Positions 1-5,217 of a stretch of DNA of 5,553 bases are shown one piece after another. The translations under genes were made by a program, and so were the position numbers. The DNA lies in contig JAQGHK010000628.1 of the NCBI GenBank assembly GCA_028288875.1, positions 1 to 5,553 of the forward strand, given 5' to 3'. The notes under the pieces are model-generated. The model searched no databases and was not told the DNA's origin. It was given only the letters and a program-made list of their open reading frames with translations. Position 1 is the stretch's first letter. Each line of letters opens with the position of its first letter. The stretch comes from Phycisphaerales bacterium. GTDB taxonomy: Bacteria > Planctomycetota > Phycisphaerae > Tepidisphaerales > Tepidisphaeraceae.

Positions 1-473
1 GCCTGCAGCGACGCCAGCAGGCTGGTCTCGGCGGTTGAAGTAGTGCCGCCGTTCGCGGTCACGTAGGCGGGGTTGTAGGAGCTGGCCAGGGTCATATCCA
101 GGGTGCTGTCATAGCTGCCCGCGGTGACGCCGAGGGGGAAGCCCGCAAATGTGGGCGTTGTCGTCGCCACACCGGCCGTGCCCGTGCCGGGCGTGGGCGT
201 TGCGGCGTGAATGTGCGAGGCCGTGGTCGTGCCGGTCAGGCCGGTAAAGGTCACCTGCACGCGCATCGTGTGGGCGGTGGTGTTCCAAGTGACGATCCCG
301 CTGCCGGTGCCCGGCGAGGCGTTGGCCGGCGACTCGTTCGGGCCCGACATCGCCGTGTTGAACGTGATGACAGCCGCCTGCGCCGCCCCCGGCCCGGCCA
401 TCAGAACCGCGCCGGCCAATACGCCCGCCGCCGCCGTCGAAAACCCCATTGTTCGGTGAAGCAGTTGCTGCAT
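1..473 (-). CDS. Secreted CHRD-domain protein, N-terminal part (cut by left edge)
   Basis: This is the first 157 residues of an exported protein; no stop occurs before base 1, so the C-terminus lies outside. The start ATG at 473 has an AAAGGGG ribosome-binding site six bases upstream. Residues 1-33 form a signal peptide: a short polar/basic start, a hydrophobic stretch of A, G, V and L at about 14-30, and an AQA cleavage motif at 31-33. From about residue 36 the protein matches the CHRD domain: F-x-x-x-M-S-G-x-N-E at 38-47, the SPGTGSG turn at 53-59, alternating beta residues around VQVTFTGL, the HIH motif at 87-89, and the SYNPAYVT segment at 132-139. CHRD domains occur in chordin and in many bacterial extracellular proteins; their biochemical role in bacteria is not established. 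The missing tail may carry a PEP-CTERM or similar anchor, but this cannot be seen. Family assignment is firm; function is unknown. Confidence 0.85.
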   Translation of the reverse strand, partial: MQQLLHRTMGFSTAAAGVLAGAVLMAGPGAAQAAVITFNTAMSGPNESPANASPGTGSGIVTWNTTAHTMRVQVTFTGLTGTTTASHIHAATPTPGTGTAGVATTTPTFAGFPLGVTAGSYDSTLDMTLASSYNPAYVTANGGTTSTAETSLLASLQ

Positions 474-479
474 GAGTCG

Positions 480-486
480 CCCCTTT
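480..486 (-). promoter_or_regulatory. Ribosome-binding site of the CHRD protein
   Basis: AAAGGGG reads on the minus strand six bases before the ATG at 473. It supports this start over the in-frame ATG eight codons downstream, which would shorten the signal peptide. Confidence 0.6.
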
Positions 487-502
487 CGATAAAAGCGGCT
501 TT

Positions 503-515
503 CCGCGGCCCGCGG
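503..515. repeat. Short inverted repeat CCGCGG-N-CCGCGG
   Basis: Two self-complementary CCGCGG hexamers flank a single C, about 30 bases upstream of the CHRD start codon. A related 13-mer, CCGCGA-N-TCGCGG, lies upstream of the other secreted-protein gene at 4314-4326. It could be an operator half-site pair or a chance product of GC-rich sequence. Confidence 0.3.
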
Positions 516-613
516 CCGATCGAACGGGATTAAAAATGAAGCTCTCGCTCCACTTCGCATGCCCGATTGCCGTCATGCCGCTGGCCGATACCCCTGCTGA
601 CTTGATCCTCGCG

Positions 614-641
614 TTATAACAATCGCAGAACAGCCGAGCAA
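614..641 (-). promoter_or_regulatory. Possible sigma-70-type promoter for the CHRD gene
   Basis: On the minus strand TTGCTC (641-636) and TTATAA (619-614) are separated by 16 bases. The -10 box is a good match and the -35 box only half matches TTGACA. Transcription would begin near 607 and leave a leader of about 130 bases before the CHRD start. It lies in an otherwise GC-rich gap, where an AT-rich hexamer stands out. This is a pattern match only. Confidence 0.3.
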
Positions 642-729
642 TCGGAATCCGCGCCATTCAGGGCAAACCCGCCCGCGTTTCCATCCGCGCGGCCCGCGAA
701 CGCCGGCGTGAGACGGCCGGGACATCTGT

Positions 730-1422
730 CTAGTTCCCGCCGAAGAGCAGGTTCGTGCTGATATTGACGGCGAGCGCGACAACGATGGTGGCGAACACAA
801 ACGAGAGGATGCCGTGTTTGGTAATGGTGCGGCGGACGACCTTTCGGTTGACGTCGGTGTCGGTCACGCCGTAGGTGCAACCGATGGCGAAGGCGATGTA
901 CAAAAAATCCCGATAATCCGGCGCGGTCTTGGGGTCGTCGTGCCAGTCGAACCCGCCGGCGGGCGGGCCGTCGGCGTCGTCTTCGTTGATATAGAACAGC
1001 CGCGCGTAGTGCAGGGCGTAAAGCGTGTGCACGAGCACCCACGCGGAGGCCGTGGCGAGAATCGGAAGGACGATGCCGAACACCTTCATCGTCCCGTGAT
1101 CGTTCTGTGAATCCTTCAGCGCGAGGCAGACGGCCCCGACGCTGGCGAACGTGGCCACCGTCAGCAGCAGATCGACAATGCCGCGGCTTGCGTCGTCCAT
1201 ACGGCAGCGATGCCGGGTGGCGTCGGCATCGGCGCGCAGCATGATTCGCCACGCCATGAACAAATAAGTCCCCGCCCCGGCCGACCACCCGGCCAGTCCG
1301 CGCAAGGTCCACGACCAGCTATGGGGCACCGCCACGGTGGTCAGGAGGATGACGACGATACTCAAGGCCAAGCGGGCGGCCGCGCCGCCGATGCGATCAG
1401 ACCAGTGCGTGATAACAGGCAT
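730..1422 (-). CDS. DUF1345 family integral membrane protein
   Basis: This 230-residue protein is predicted to lie in the inner membrane. Hydrophobic segments are visible at about residues 14-33, 42-61, 82-102, 113-137, 172-186 and 204-226. The family signature is in the second half: the HYARLFY motif at 138-144, a G-G-F-D-W loop at 156-160, and PDYRDFLYIAFAIG followed by TYGVTDTDV at 168-191, with a basic patch KVVRR after it. These match DUF1345, a family of about 200-230 residues whose function is not known, so the length is complete. The start ATG at 1422 has no well-spaced Shine-Dalgarno: the only GAGG ends one base before the ATG. A TATAAG hexamer about seven bases before the ATG would fit a leaderless transcript, but no convincing -35 accompanies it. 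The gene is divergent from the lipoprotein gene and in the same direction as the CHRD gene, 256 bases away, so co-transcription is doubtful. Confidence 0.88.
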   Translation of the reverse strand: MPVITHWSDRIGGAAARLALSIVVILLTTVAVPHSWSWTLRGLAGWSAGAGTYLFMAWRIMLRADADATRHRCRMDDASRGIVDLLLTVATFASVGAVCLALKDSQNDHGTMKVFGIVLPILATASAWVLVHTLYALHYARLFYINEDDADGPPAGGFDWHDDPKTAPDYRDFLYIAFAIGCTYGVTDTDVNRKVVRRTITKHGILSFVFATIVVALAVNISTNLLFGGN

Positions 1423-1450
1423 GCCTCACTTATATCCGATGTCCGCCGGC

Positions 1451-1480
1451 GTCTCGCGATCTCTCGCGATCTCTCTTGAT
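1451..1480. repeat. Three-copy decamer tandem repeat
   Basis: The decamer (G/C)TCTCGCGAT occurs as GTCTCGCGAT, CTCTCGCGAT and a degenerate CTCTCTTGAT, end to end. The first two copies contain the palindrome TCGCGA. It sits about 30-60 bases upstream of the DUF1345 start, in the divergent spacer, where a regulator site is possible but unproven. Confidence 0.6.
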
Positions 1481-1608
1481 TCGAACACCGCATGATGCCA
1501 CGGTGATGGCGCGCTGGTTTCAGATCATTCGCCAGCCGGCGTCACAGGCGGTCCTTCCGGTCGGGAAGTGCTCTACACTTCAACTTGTATCGCTGGTGTG
1601 TAACTACG

Positions 1609-1613
1609 AAGGA
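1609..1613 (+). promoter_or_regulatory. Ribosome-binding site of the PepSY-like lipoprotein
   Basis: AAGGA lies eight bases before ATG 1622 (eleven before the second in-frame ATG at 1625), which supports the first ATG. Upstream, TACACT at 1574-1579 could be a -10 box, but I see no matching -35. Confidence 0.6.
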
Positions 1614-1621
1614 ATCGACTC

Positions 1622-1978
1622 ATGATGAATCTGAAGCTGCTCGCGAGTGTGGTGATGACGGCCGGTTTGCTCGGCGGGTGCGCGTCGGACCAGGACAACA
1701 AGCGTCCGGTCGATCCGAATACATTACCCGCGCCAAAGGTGAGCCAAGGCGAAGCCCGTCAGGCCGTGCAGGCCAAGTATCCCGGCGGCACGGTGAACGC
1801 CGGCAAGGCCGAGCCGTGGAAGGGAAAGCTGTTCTGGATGTTCGATATCACGATGGCCGGCACGCCGAACCTGACGGAAGTAGCCGTCGACCAGCAGTCC
1901 GGCAAAATCGTCTGGACGAACGTCCAGACACCAGCGGAACGCGCGAAGGAAGAACTGGAAGAGAAGAACGAAAAGTAA
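1622..1978 (+). CDS. Small PepSY-like lipoprotein
   Basis: The gene encodes 118 residues. A type II (lipoprotein) signal peptide is clear: MMNLK start, hydrophobic LLASVVMTAGLL, then lipobox L17-G18-G19-C20, so the mature protein would begin with lipidated Cys20. Position +2 is Ala, which in proteobacteria favours outer-membrane sorting; whether that rule holds here is unknown. Residues about 41-100 resemble a PepSY-type domain: an amphipathic helix (GEARQAVQAKYPGG), strands ending in KLFWMFDITM, and TEVAVDQQSGKIVWTN, where the V-D-x-x-(S/T)-G-K-(I/V) hairpin is the PepSY hallmark. The C-terminus (104-118) is a charged tail rich in E and K. PepSY domains are thought to be peptidase-inhibitory or regulatory envelope modules; no partner is visible here. 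It precedes the transglutaminase gene by 165-177 bases on the same strand, which is too far to assume an operon. The lipoprotein call is strong; the PepSY call is moderate. Confidence 0.82.
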   Translation: MMNLKLLASVVMTAGLLGGCASDQDNKRPVDPNTLPAPKVSQGEARQAVQAKYPGGTVNAGKAEPWKGKLFWMFDITMAGTPNLTEVAVDQQSGKIVWTNVQTPAERAKEELEEKNEK

Positions 1979-2021
1979 GCCGGCCGGCGCGGGCTATTGC
2001 TGACGACGAGAACCGCGGCGG

Positions 2022-2060
2022 AGCGTCGCGAGCGCGCCGACGGCCGCGCGCAGCGTCGCG
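2022..2060. repeat. Direct repeat flanking a GC-only hairpin
   Basis: AGCGTCGCG occurs at 2022-2030 and again at 2052-2060, exactly 30 bases apart. Between them GCGCGC at 2032-2037 can pair with GCGCGC at 2046-2051 around an eight-base loop. There is no T-run after the stem, so it does not look like an intrinsic terminator. It lies in the spacer after the lipoprotein gene. Confidence 0.4.
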
Positions 2061-2144
2061 CACCGGATTTATCGTGCTGCCACCTCGGCACGGGCCTATT
2101 GTGTCAACCCGCCGCGTCAATCCGACGTGCGGGATATTGATCGA

Positions 2145-2149
2145 TGAGG
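2145..2149 (+). promoter_or_regulatory. Ribosome-binding site that decides the transglutaminase start
   Basis: TGAGG sits six bases before ATG 2156. The alternative ATG at 2144 overlaps this site and has only a poor GGGA about nine bases upstream, so 2156 is preferred. Confidence 0.5.
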
Positions 2150-2155
2150 CTCGAT

Positions 2156-2935
2156 ATGAAATTGAAGGCAATGACCACGATGGAATTCTCCGCCACGGCC
2201 CCCGCGCCGTCGGTCGTCATGCTGCGCCCGCGCAGCGGGGCGGGGCAGTGGATCATGGAGGAAAAGTACGAGCTGACGCCGTTCACCCCGGCGACCGAAT
2301 ACGTCGACCAGTTCGGCAATCTCTGCCAGCGCCTCACCTTCCCCCAGGGCGACTTCCGCATCAGCACCACCGCCGTCATCGAAACGTGTGACACGATGGA
2401 TATCGCCCCCGGCCTGCCGCCGACGCCGATCGAAAACCTGCCCGACGACGTGCTGCAGTTCCTGCTGCCCAGCCGCTTTGTCGAATCCGATGTGCTGCTG
2501 GACCTCGCCAATGAAGTGACCGCCGGCCAGATCCCCGGCTACAACCAGGCCGAGGCCATCCGCCACTGGATCCACACCACCTTCAAATACGAATACGGCA
2601 CCACCGACGGCACCACCAGCGCCCGCCAGATGGTTCAGCAGAAGATTGGCGTCTGCAAGGATTTCGCCCACACCGGCATGGCCCTGTGCCGCGCGCTGCG
2701 CATCCCAGCCCGGCAGGTTGTCGGCTACTTGTACAAGCTGGATCCGATGGACCAGCACGCCTGGTTCGAGGCCTACGTCGGCGGCCGCTGGTACACCTTC
2801 GACGCCACCCAGCAGGGCCCGCGCGGCGGCCGCATCGCCATCGCCTACGGCCGCGACGCCGCCGACGTCGCCCTCGTCTCCGAATTCGGGCCCCTGGAAA
2901 CCAAGAGCATCCACGTCAGCGTGGAGCAGGTGTAA
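2156..2935 (+). CDS. Transglutaminase-like cysteine enzyme
   Basis: The protein has 259 residues from ATG 2156 (263 from ATG 2144). The N-terminal ~90 residues resemble the bacterial transglutaminase N-terminal region: a MKLK-x-x-T-T-M-E-F strand, a LRPR-SGAGQ segment, then Y-V-D-Q-F-G-N-L. The core domain follows with an intact triad: Cys167 in GVCKDFAH, His201 in DQHAWFEAYV and Asp216 in YTFDATQQ. A W-I-H-T-T-F-K-Y-E-Y-G helix and RIPARQVVGYLY, both typical of the fold, are also present. The family includes cysteine proteases and amidases as well as true cross-linking enzymes, so the reaction cannot be told from sequence. No signal peptide or membrane segment is seen, so a cytosolic location is inferred. 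The preferred start matches both the ribosome-binding site and the usual family N-terminus. It is convergent with the GloVer-repeat gene, with 44 bases between the stops. Codons are strongly C-ended. Confidence 0.9.
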   Translation: MKLKAMTTMEFSATAPAPSVVMLRPRSGAGQWIMEEKYELTPFTPATEYVDQFGNLCQRLTFPQGDFRISTTAVIETCDTMDIAPGLPPTPIENLPDDVLQFLLPSRFVESDVLLDLANEVTAGQIPGYNQAEAIRHWIHTTFKYEYGTTDGTTSARQMVQQKIGVCKDFAHTGMALCRALRIPARQVVGYLYKLDPMDQHAWFEAYVGGRWYTFDATQQGPRGGRIAIAYGRDAADVALVSEFGPLETKSIHVSVEQV

Positions 2936-2966
2936 GACGCCGATCGATTGAAGGATCGCCGTTTTA
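2936..2966 (+). terminator. Candidate intrinsic terminator after the transglutaminase gene
   Basis: Directly after the TAA, CGATC (2941-2945) pairs with GATCG (2954-2958) around an eight-base loop. The stem extends outward past one C-C mismatch by three to four more pairs, and TTTT follows at 2962-2965. The stem is modest. On the other strand no T-run follows, so it would serve only the plus-strand gene. Confidence 0.4.
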
Positions 2967-2979
2967 GCGCCCGCGATGA

Positions 2980-4212
2980 TTACTCTCGGCGTCGCCCGAG
3001 AAATCCGAGCGTGGCACATCCTAAGAGCGACAAGCTCGCCGGTTCAGGAACGACGAAGCCGGTGTCGGAGAGTTTGAAGACGGTGCCGGCGTTGTTCGCA
3101 CCGCCGGTCATCGTCGTGCCGTACAGATTGCCTGTGGGATCGGCGATGAGATTGCCCGCCAGCATTTGTCCGGTCATGGCGTTAAAGGACATGAGCGTGG
3201 AAAATGTGCCATCCGGGGTGAGCTTGAAAACCGTGCCGAAACCGCCCGATCCGCCTGCGGAAGTCGTGCCATATAGGTTACCCGCGGCATCGGTGATCAA
3301 GCCGGCAACGGGCGTTGCACCGTTGGTGTGCAGAAAACTCACCAGTGTTGAAAGCGTGCCGTCGGAAGCGAGCTTAAAAACGGTACCGATGTTTCTCGTG
3401 CCGCCATTCGACGTGGTTCCGTAGAGATTGCCCGCTCCGTCAGCGATGAGATCGGAATTGGGGGCCGCGCCGTTCGTCCCGTCAAATGAGGCGACGGTGG
3501 ACAGGGAGCCGTCCGGGGTCAACTTGAAAACGGTACCGGCACCCGGGTTGCCGCCGCTCTCCGTCGTACCGTAATAATTGCCATCGATGTTGCGCGTCAG
3601 GCCGGCGTGAGGATTGGCCCCATTGCTGACGACGAAGGTGGCCAGCGATGTCAGGCCGCCGGTCGACGCGACTTTGAAGACGGTGCCGTGATTGTCGCTG
3701 CCGCCGGTGTCCGTCGTGCCGAGCAGGTTCCCCTGTGCATCGATTACCAGGCGCCCACGCGGATTGCCGCCGTTTCCCGTGGGCGCAACGGTCAGAGCGG
3801 CGAGTGTCGAAAGCGTTCCGCCGGCCGTGATTTTGAAGACCGTGCCGAATCCGGAAAAGCCGCCGAAACGCGTCGTGCCGTACAAATTGCCGGCCGTATC
3901 GGCGATGAGGGCCGCAGAGGGCGTCCCGCCGTTCGTGTAGTTGAATGTTGCCAGCGTGGAAAGCCCACCGCCGGCGGTCAGCTTAAAGACGGTGCCCTGA
4001 TTGTTCGCACCGCCCGCGGACGTGGTCCCGTACAGATTGCCGTCCGCGTCGGCCAACAGGCCGGCTTGCGGAGCGGCACCGTTGGTGCCGTCAAAGGTGA
4101 CCAGCGTGGTGAGCGTCGGCGCGGCCGACGCGCTGGCGGCGATAACGGCCGTCAGGCAGCCGATTGCGGCCATCGCGCGTGATCGTTTTCCTGCGGGTTT
4201 GGAAGAGTGCAT
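2980..4212 (-). CDS. Secreted GloVer-repeat protein with PEP-CTERM sorting signal
   Basis: From ATG 4212 the protein has 410 residues. A longer in-frame start at 4467 is possible, but 4212 has GGAGG five bases upstream and is followed at once by a signal peptide: basic start with KPAGKRSR, hydrophobic MAAIGCLTAVIAAS, cleavage near ASA at 28-30. Residues 34-385 are seven tandem repeats of ~50 residues, each with an LSTL-x-x-F strand, a TNG-A-x-P turn, LIAD-x-x-GNLYGTT, a GG loop and GTVFKLT. The GNLYGTT motif recurs at 58, 108, 161 (GNLLGTT), 211 (GNYYGTT), 261, 311 and 361. This is the Gloeo_Verruco (GloVer) repeat, known from extracellular proteins that often end in PEP-CTERM. The tail here is VPEPASLSLLG, a short hydrophobic helix, then GRRRE at 406-410: a complete PEP-CTERM signal, implying processing by an exosortase encoded elsewhere. 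The role is unknown; a surface or matrix protein is likely. It is convergent with the transglutaminase gene. Confidence 0.93.
   Translation of the reverse strand: MHSSKPAGKRSRAMAAIGCLTAVIAASASAAPTLTTLVTFDGTNGAAPQAGLLADADGNLYGTTSAGGANNQGTVFKLTAGGGLSTLATFNYTNGGTPSAALIADTAGNLYGTTRFGGFSGFGTVFKITAGGTLSTLAALTVAPTGNGGNPRGRLVIDAQGNLLGTTDTGGSDNHGTVFKVASTGGLTSLATFVVSNGANPHAGLTRNIDGNYYGTTESGGNPGAGTVFKLTPDGSLSTVASFDGTNGAAPNSDLIADGAGNLYGTTSNGGTRNIGTVFKLASDGTLSTLVSFLHTNGATPVAGLITDAAGNLYGTTSAGGSGGFGTVFKLTPDGTFSTLMSFNAMTGQMLAGNLIADPTGNLYGTTMTGGANNAGTVFKLSDTGFVVPEPASLSLLGCATLGFLGRRRE
3058..4113 (-). repeat. Seven tandem ~150-bp coding repeats (GloVer)
   Basis: The repeats encode residues 34-385 of the PEP-CTERM protein. 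Six units have a 50-residue period, or 49-50 in the last; the third (residues 134-186) carries three extra residues around TVAPTGNGG. On the plus strand the most conserved core reads close to GTCGTGCCGTACAGATTGCC, recurring near 3113, 3262, 3413, 3564, 3713, 3872 and 4023. The copies have diverged at synonymous sites, so this is an old duplication and not a recent expansion. Confidence 0.93.
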
Positions 4213-4217
4213 ACAGA

Positions 4218-4222
4218 CCTCC
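4218..4222 (-). promoter_or_regulatory. Ribosome-binding site of the GloVer-repeat gene
   Basis: A full GGAGG lies five bases before ATG 4212. It fixes this start over the in-frame start at 4467, whose extra 85 residues are compositionally unlike protein and would bury the signal peptide. Confidence 0.75.
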
Positions 4223-4313
4223 GAATGAACCGTGTTCGATAACGCCATCTGGCCGACCCGACGCGAACGCATCGATCGCAATCGATACTTCCCGGCCCGA
4301 TCCGCCAATTCCC

Positions 4314-4326
4314 CCGCGAGTCGCGG
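4314..4326. repeat. Perfect inverted repeat CCGCGA-N-TCGCGG
   Basis: Six-base arms flank one base, about 100 bases upstream of the GloVer-repeat start. It resembles the 13-mer at 503-515 upstream of the CHRD gene. A shared operator is possible but not shown. Confidence 0.35.
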
Positions 4327-4328
4327 CT

Positions 4329-4346
4329 GCCCGGTTTGACCCGGGC
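4329..4346. repeat. GC hairpin upstream of the GloVer-repeat gene
   Basis: GCCCGG (4329-4334) and CCGGGC (4341-4346) form a perfect six-pair stem with loop TTTGAC, and the stem can extend imperfectly outward. No T-run follows on either strand. It directly adjoins the inverted repeat at 4314-4326. Confidence 0.4.
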
Positions 4347-4682
4347 CGGCGGGGGAGGTTAGCGAGCTAATTCGATAAGATTTGGCGGGCCGGCCAAGTT
4401 CAGCGTCATCATTGTCGCCGATGGCCGCCGACACTCCCGGCGGCGTTCGTTGCGTAATGCGGTCCATTTTTGTGGAATGGCCGCCATGCCGCTCGCGACC
4501 TCGGCCGAGTCCGGGGGATAACCTGATGTACGCGTATGTCGATGGCGTTCTGTTTCGGCCGGAAATGGTGCCAGGCTATTAACGTCCTGTGCAAACGCCG
4601 GATTGGGAATTCGATTCGAACGAAATGCGGTTGCAGCCATTGACGACGCCACTGCCATCGCATTTTGACCATCACGACATTG

Positions 4683-4910
4683 TTAGAGTCTCGCAATGAA
4701 GTCGTCGATCGTCATGCCGAGGTCGGCGATGATGCCGCGGAGGGTGCCGAGTTTTAGATCTTTTGTCCCGTGCATGGGAACGACCACGCGGCGGCCGTCG
4801 GAGACGCGATAGTAGACGGCGTGACTGCCTTTTTGACGATCAAAGACGAAACCGATCGATTCGGCCACGCGGACGACTTCGCGGGCGCGGATGGGCGGCG
4901 GCTTGGGCAT
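4683..4910 (-). CDS. hicA: HicA-family toxin (mRNA interferase)
   Basis: This 75-residue protein has the full double-stranded-RNA-binding-like HicA fold in sequence: MPKPPPIRAREVVRVAESIG helix, FVFDRQKGSH with the catalytic His30 in the G-S-H-x-x-Y motif, strand RRVVVPMHG, then KDLKLGTLRGIIADLG and a C-terminal helix DDFIARL. The length is normal for the family. HicA toxins cleave mRNA and are neutralised by HicB. The gene lies downstream of hicB with only three bases (CCA) between the hicB TGA and this ATG. No Shine-Dalgarno is visible before the ATG, so translation is probably coupled to hicB by re-initiation. All key residues are present, so the toxin is likely active. No terminator is evident downstream. 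Confidence 0.93.
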   Translation of the reverse strand: MPKPPPIRAREVVRVAESIGFVFDRQKGSHAVYYRVSDGRRVVVPMHGTKDLKLGTLRGIIADLGMTIDDFIARL

Positions 4911-4913
4911 TGG

Positions 4914-5141
4914 TCAGGCGACGGCGACGTCCAGCGGTTTGATCAGCAGATCCTCGATGGGCAGGGGCTCGCCGTGGGCCTGAAGGCTTTCGACGTACAC
5001 GCTCATGGCTTCGCGAAGATTGGCGACGGCTTCATCGAGCGTGTCGCCTTCGGCGTGGCAGCCGGGGAGTGCGGGGCAGAAGGCGTGATAACCGCCGTCC
5101 GCCTCGGCTTCGAAGAGGGCCGTGTAACGCATAGGCCGCAT
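4914..5141 (-). CDS. hicB: HicB-family antitoxin, short form without DNA-binding domain
   Basis: The protein is 75 residues from ATG 5141. It shows the HicB core: strand MRYTALFEAEADGGY, HAFCPALPGCHAEGDTLDEA with the characteristic P-x-L-P-G-C turn, then helix ANLREAMSVYVESL and the short strand tail IKPLDVAVA. It ends there, so the C-terminal helix-turn-helix or ribbon-helix-helix domain of longer HicB proteins is missing; such short HicBs are known. It is expected to bind and block HicA. Start choice is uncertain. ATG 5141 has only a weak ACGGA upstream. ATG 5132, three codons later, follows TACAAT (5145-5140), which could be a -10 box for a leaderless message. A frame opening at 5210 is less likely. 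The gene order hicB-hicA is the reverse of the E. coli arrangement but common elsewhere. Confidence 0.9.
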   Translation of the reverse strand: MRPMRYTALFEAEADGGYHAFCPALPGCHAEGDTLDEAVANLREAMSVYVESLQAHGEPLPIEDLLIKPLDVAVA

Positions 5142-5156
5142 TGTATCCGTCAGGCT

Positions 5157-5185
5157 AAGCGGCGGGTAGCGACAATGCGCCGCTT
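5157..5185. promoter_or_regulatory. 8-bp inverted repeat in the hicBA/pckG divergent spacer
   Basis: AAGCGGCG (5157-5164) and CGCCGCTT (5178-5185) are perfect arms separated by 13 bases. The element lies 16 bases upstream of the hicB start and 33 bases upstream of the pckG start, where both promoters must be. It could be an operator dyad or a leader hairpin. A GACAAT that could be a weak -10 for pckG lies between the arms at 5171-5176. Confidence 0.4.
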
Positions 5186-5217
5186 GCCGTTTGGGGGTGG
5201 AATGGTCCAATCAGGCG

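Larger units (their letters stand above)
4213..4682. other. 470-base intergenic region without a convincing gene
   Basis: The region separates the GloVer-repeat gene from hicA; both genes read leftwards, so it holds the GloVer leader and the hicA downstream region. Open frames exist on both strands but have no ribosome-binding site, no family likeness and an Arg/Pro/Ser-rich make-up typical of chance frames in GC-rich DNA. Visible structure consists of ATCGAT-CGCA-ATCGAT at 4271-4286, CCGCGA-G-TCGCGG at 4314-4326, a hairpin at 4329-4346 and a TTCG/CGAA inverted pair near 4610-4622. I could not find a convincing -35/-10 pair for the GloVer gene or a terminator after hicA. Confidence 0.6.

Noticed and set aside
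109..657. 182-residue minus-strand frame overlapping the CHRD gene
   Set aside because: It lies in another frame over the CHRD coding region and reads as Gly/Arg/His-rich sequence. The true frame shows a signal peptide and the CHRD motifs.
614..1312. 232-residue minus-strand frame over the DUF1345 gene
   Set aside because: It is a shadow frame rich in Arg and Ala; the DUF1345 frame has clear membrane helices and family motifs.
1979..2143. Intrinsic terminator after the lipoprotein gene
   Set aside because: GC stems exist but none is followed by a T-run.
1585..2391. 268-residue plus-strand frame spanning the lipoprotein gene and the transglutaminase start
   Set aside because: It crosses two well-supported genes in another frame, is Arg/Gly-rich and matches no family.
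1622..2935. Lipoprotein and transglutaminase genes as one operon
   Set aside because: The gap of 165-177 bases is long, has its own structured sequence, and each gene has its own ribosome-binding site; nothing positively links them.
2117..3019. 300-residue minus-strand frame opposite the transglutaminase gene
   Set aside because: It is antisense to a gene with an intact catalytic triad; its length comes from strongly C-ended codons in the real gene.
3058..4113. Regular ~150-base repeats considered as a CRISPR-like or satellite array
   Set aside because: The period, the single open frame and the encoded motif show a protein repeat. CRISPR repeats are far shorter and better conserved.
4213..4330. 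Sigma-54 promoter upstream of the PEP-CTERM gene, as known for some PEP-CTERM regulons
   Set aside because: No TGGCAC-N5-TTGC-like pair with correct GG/GC spacing was found on the minus strand.
4213..4467. N-terminal extension of the GloVer-repeat protein to the start at 4467
   Set aside because: GGAGG precedes ATG 4212 and the signal peptide begins there; the extension would place 85 Arg-rich residues before it.
4359..4696. Small frames on both strands between the GloVer gene and hicA (4382-4582 plus; 4359-4658 and 4409-4696 minus)
   Set aside because: They have no ribosome-binding sites and no recognisable motifs. One uses a TTG start, and their composition is that of chance frames.
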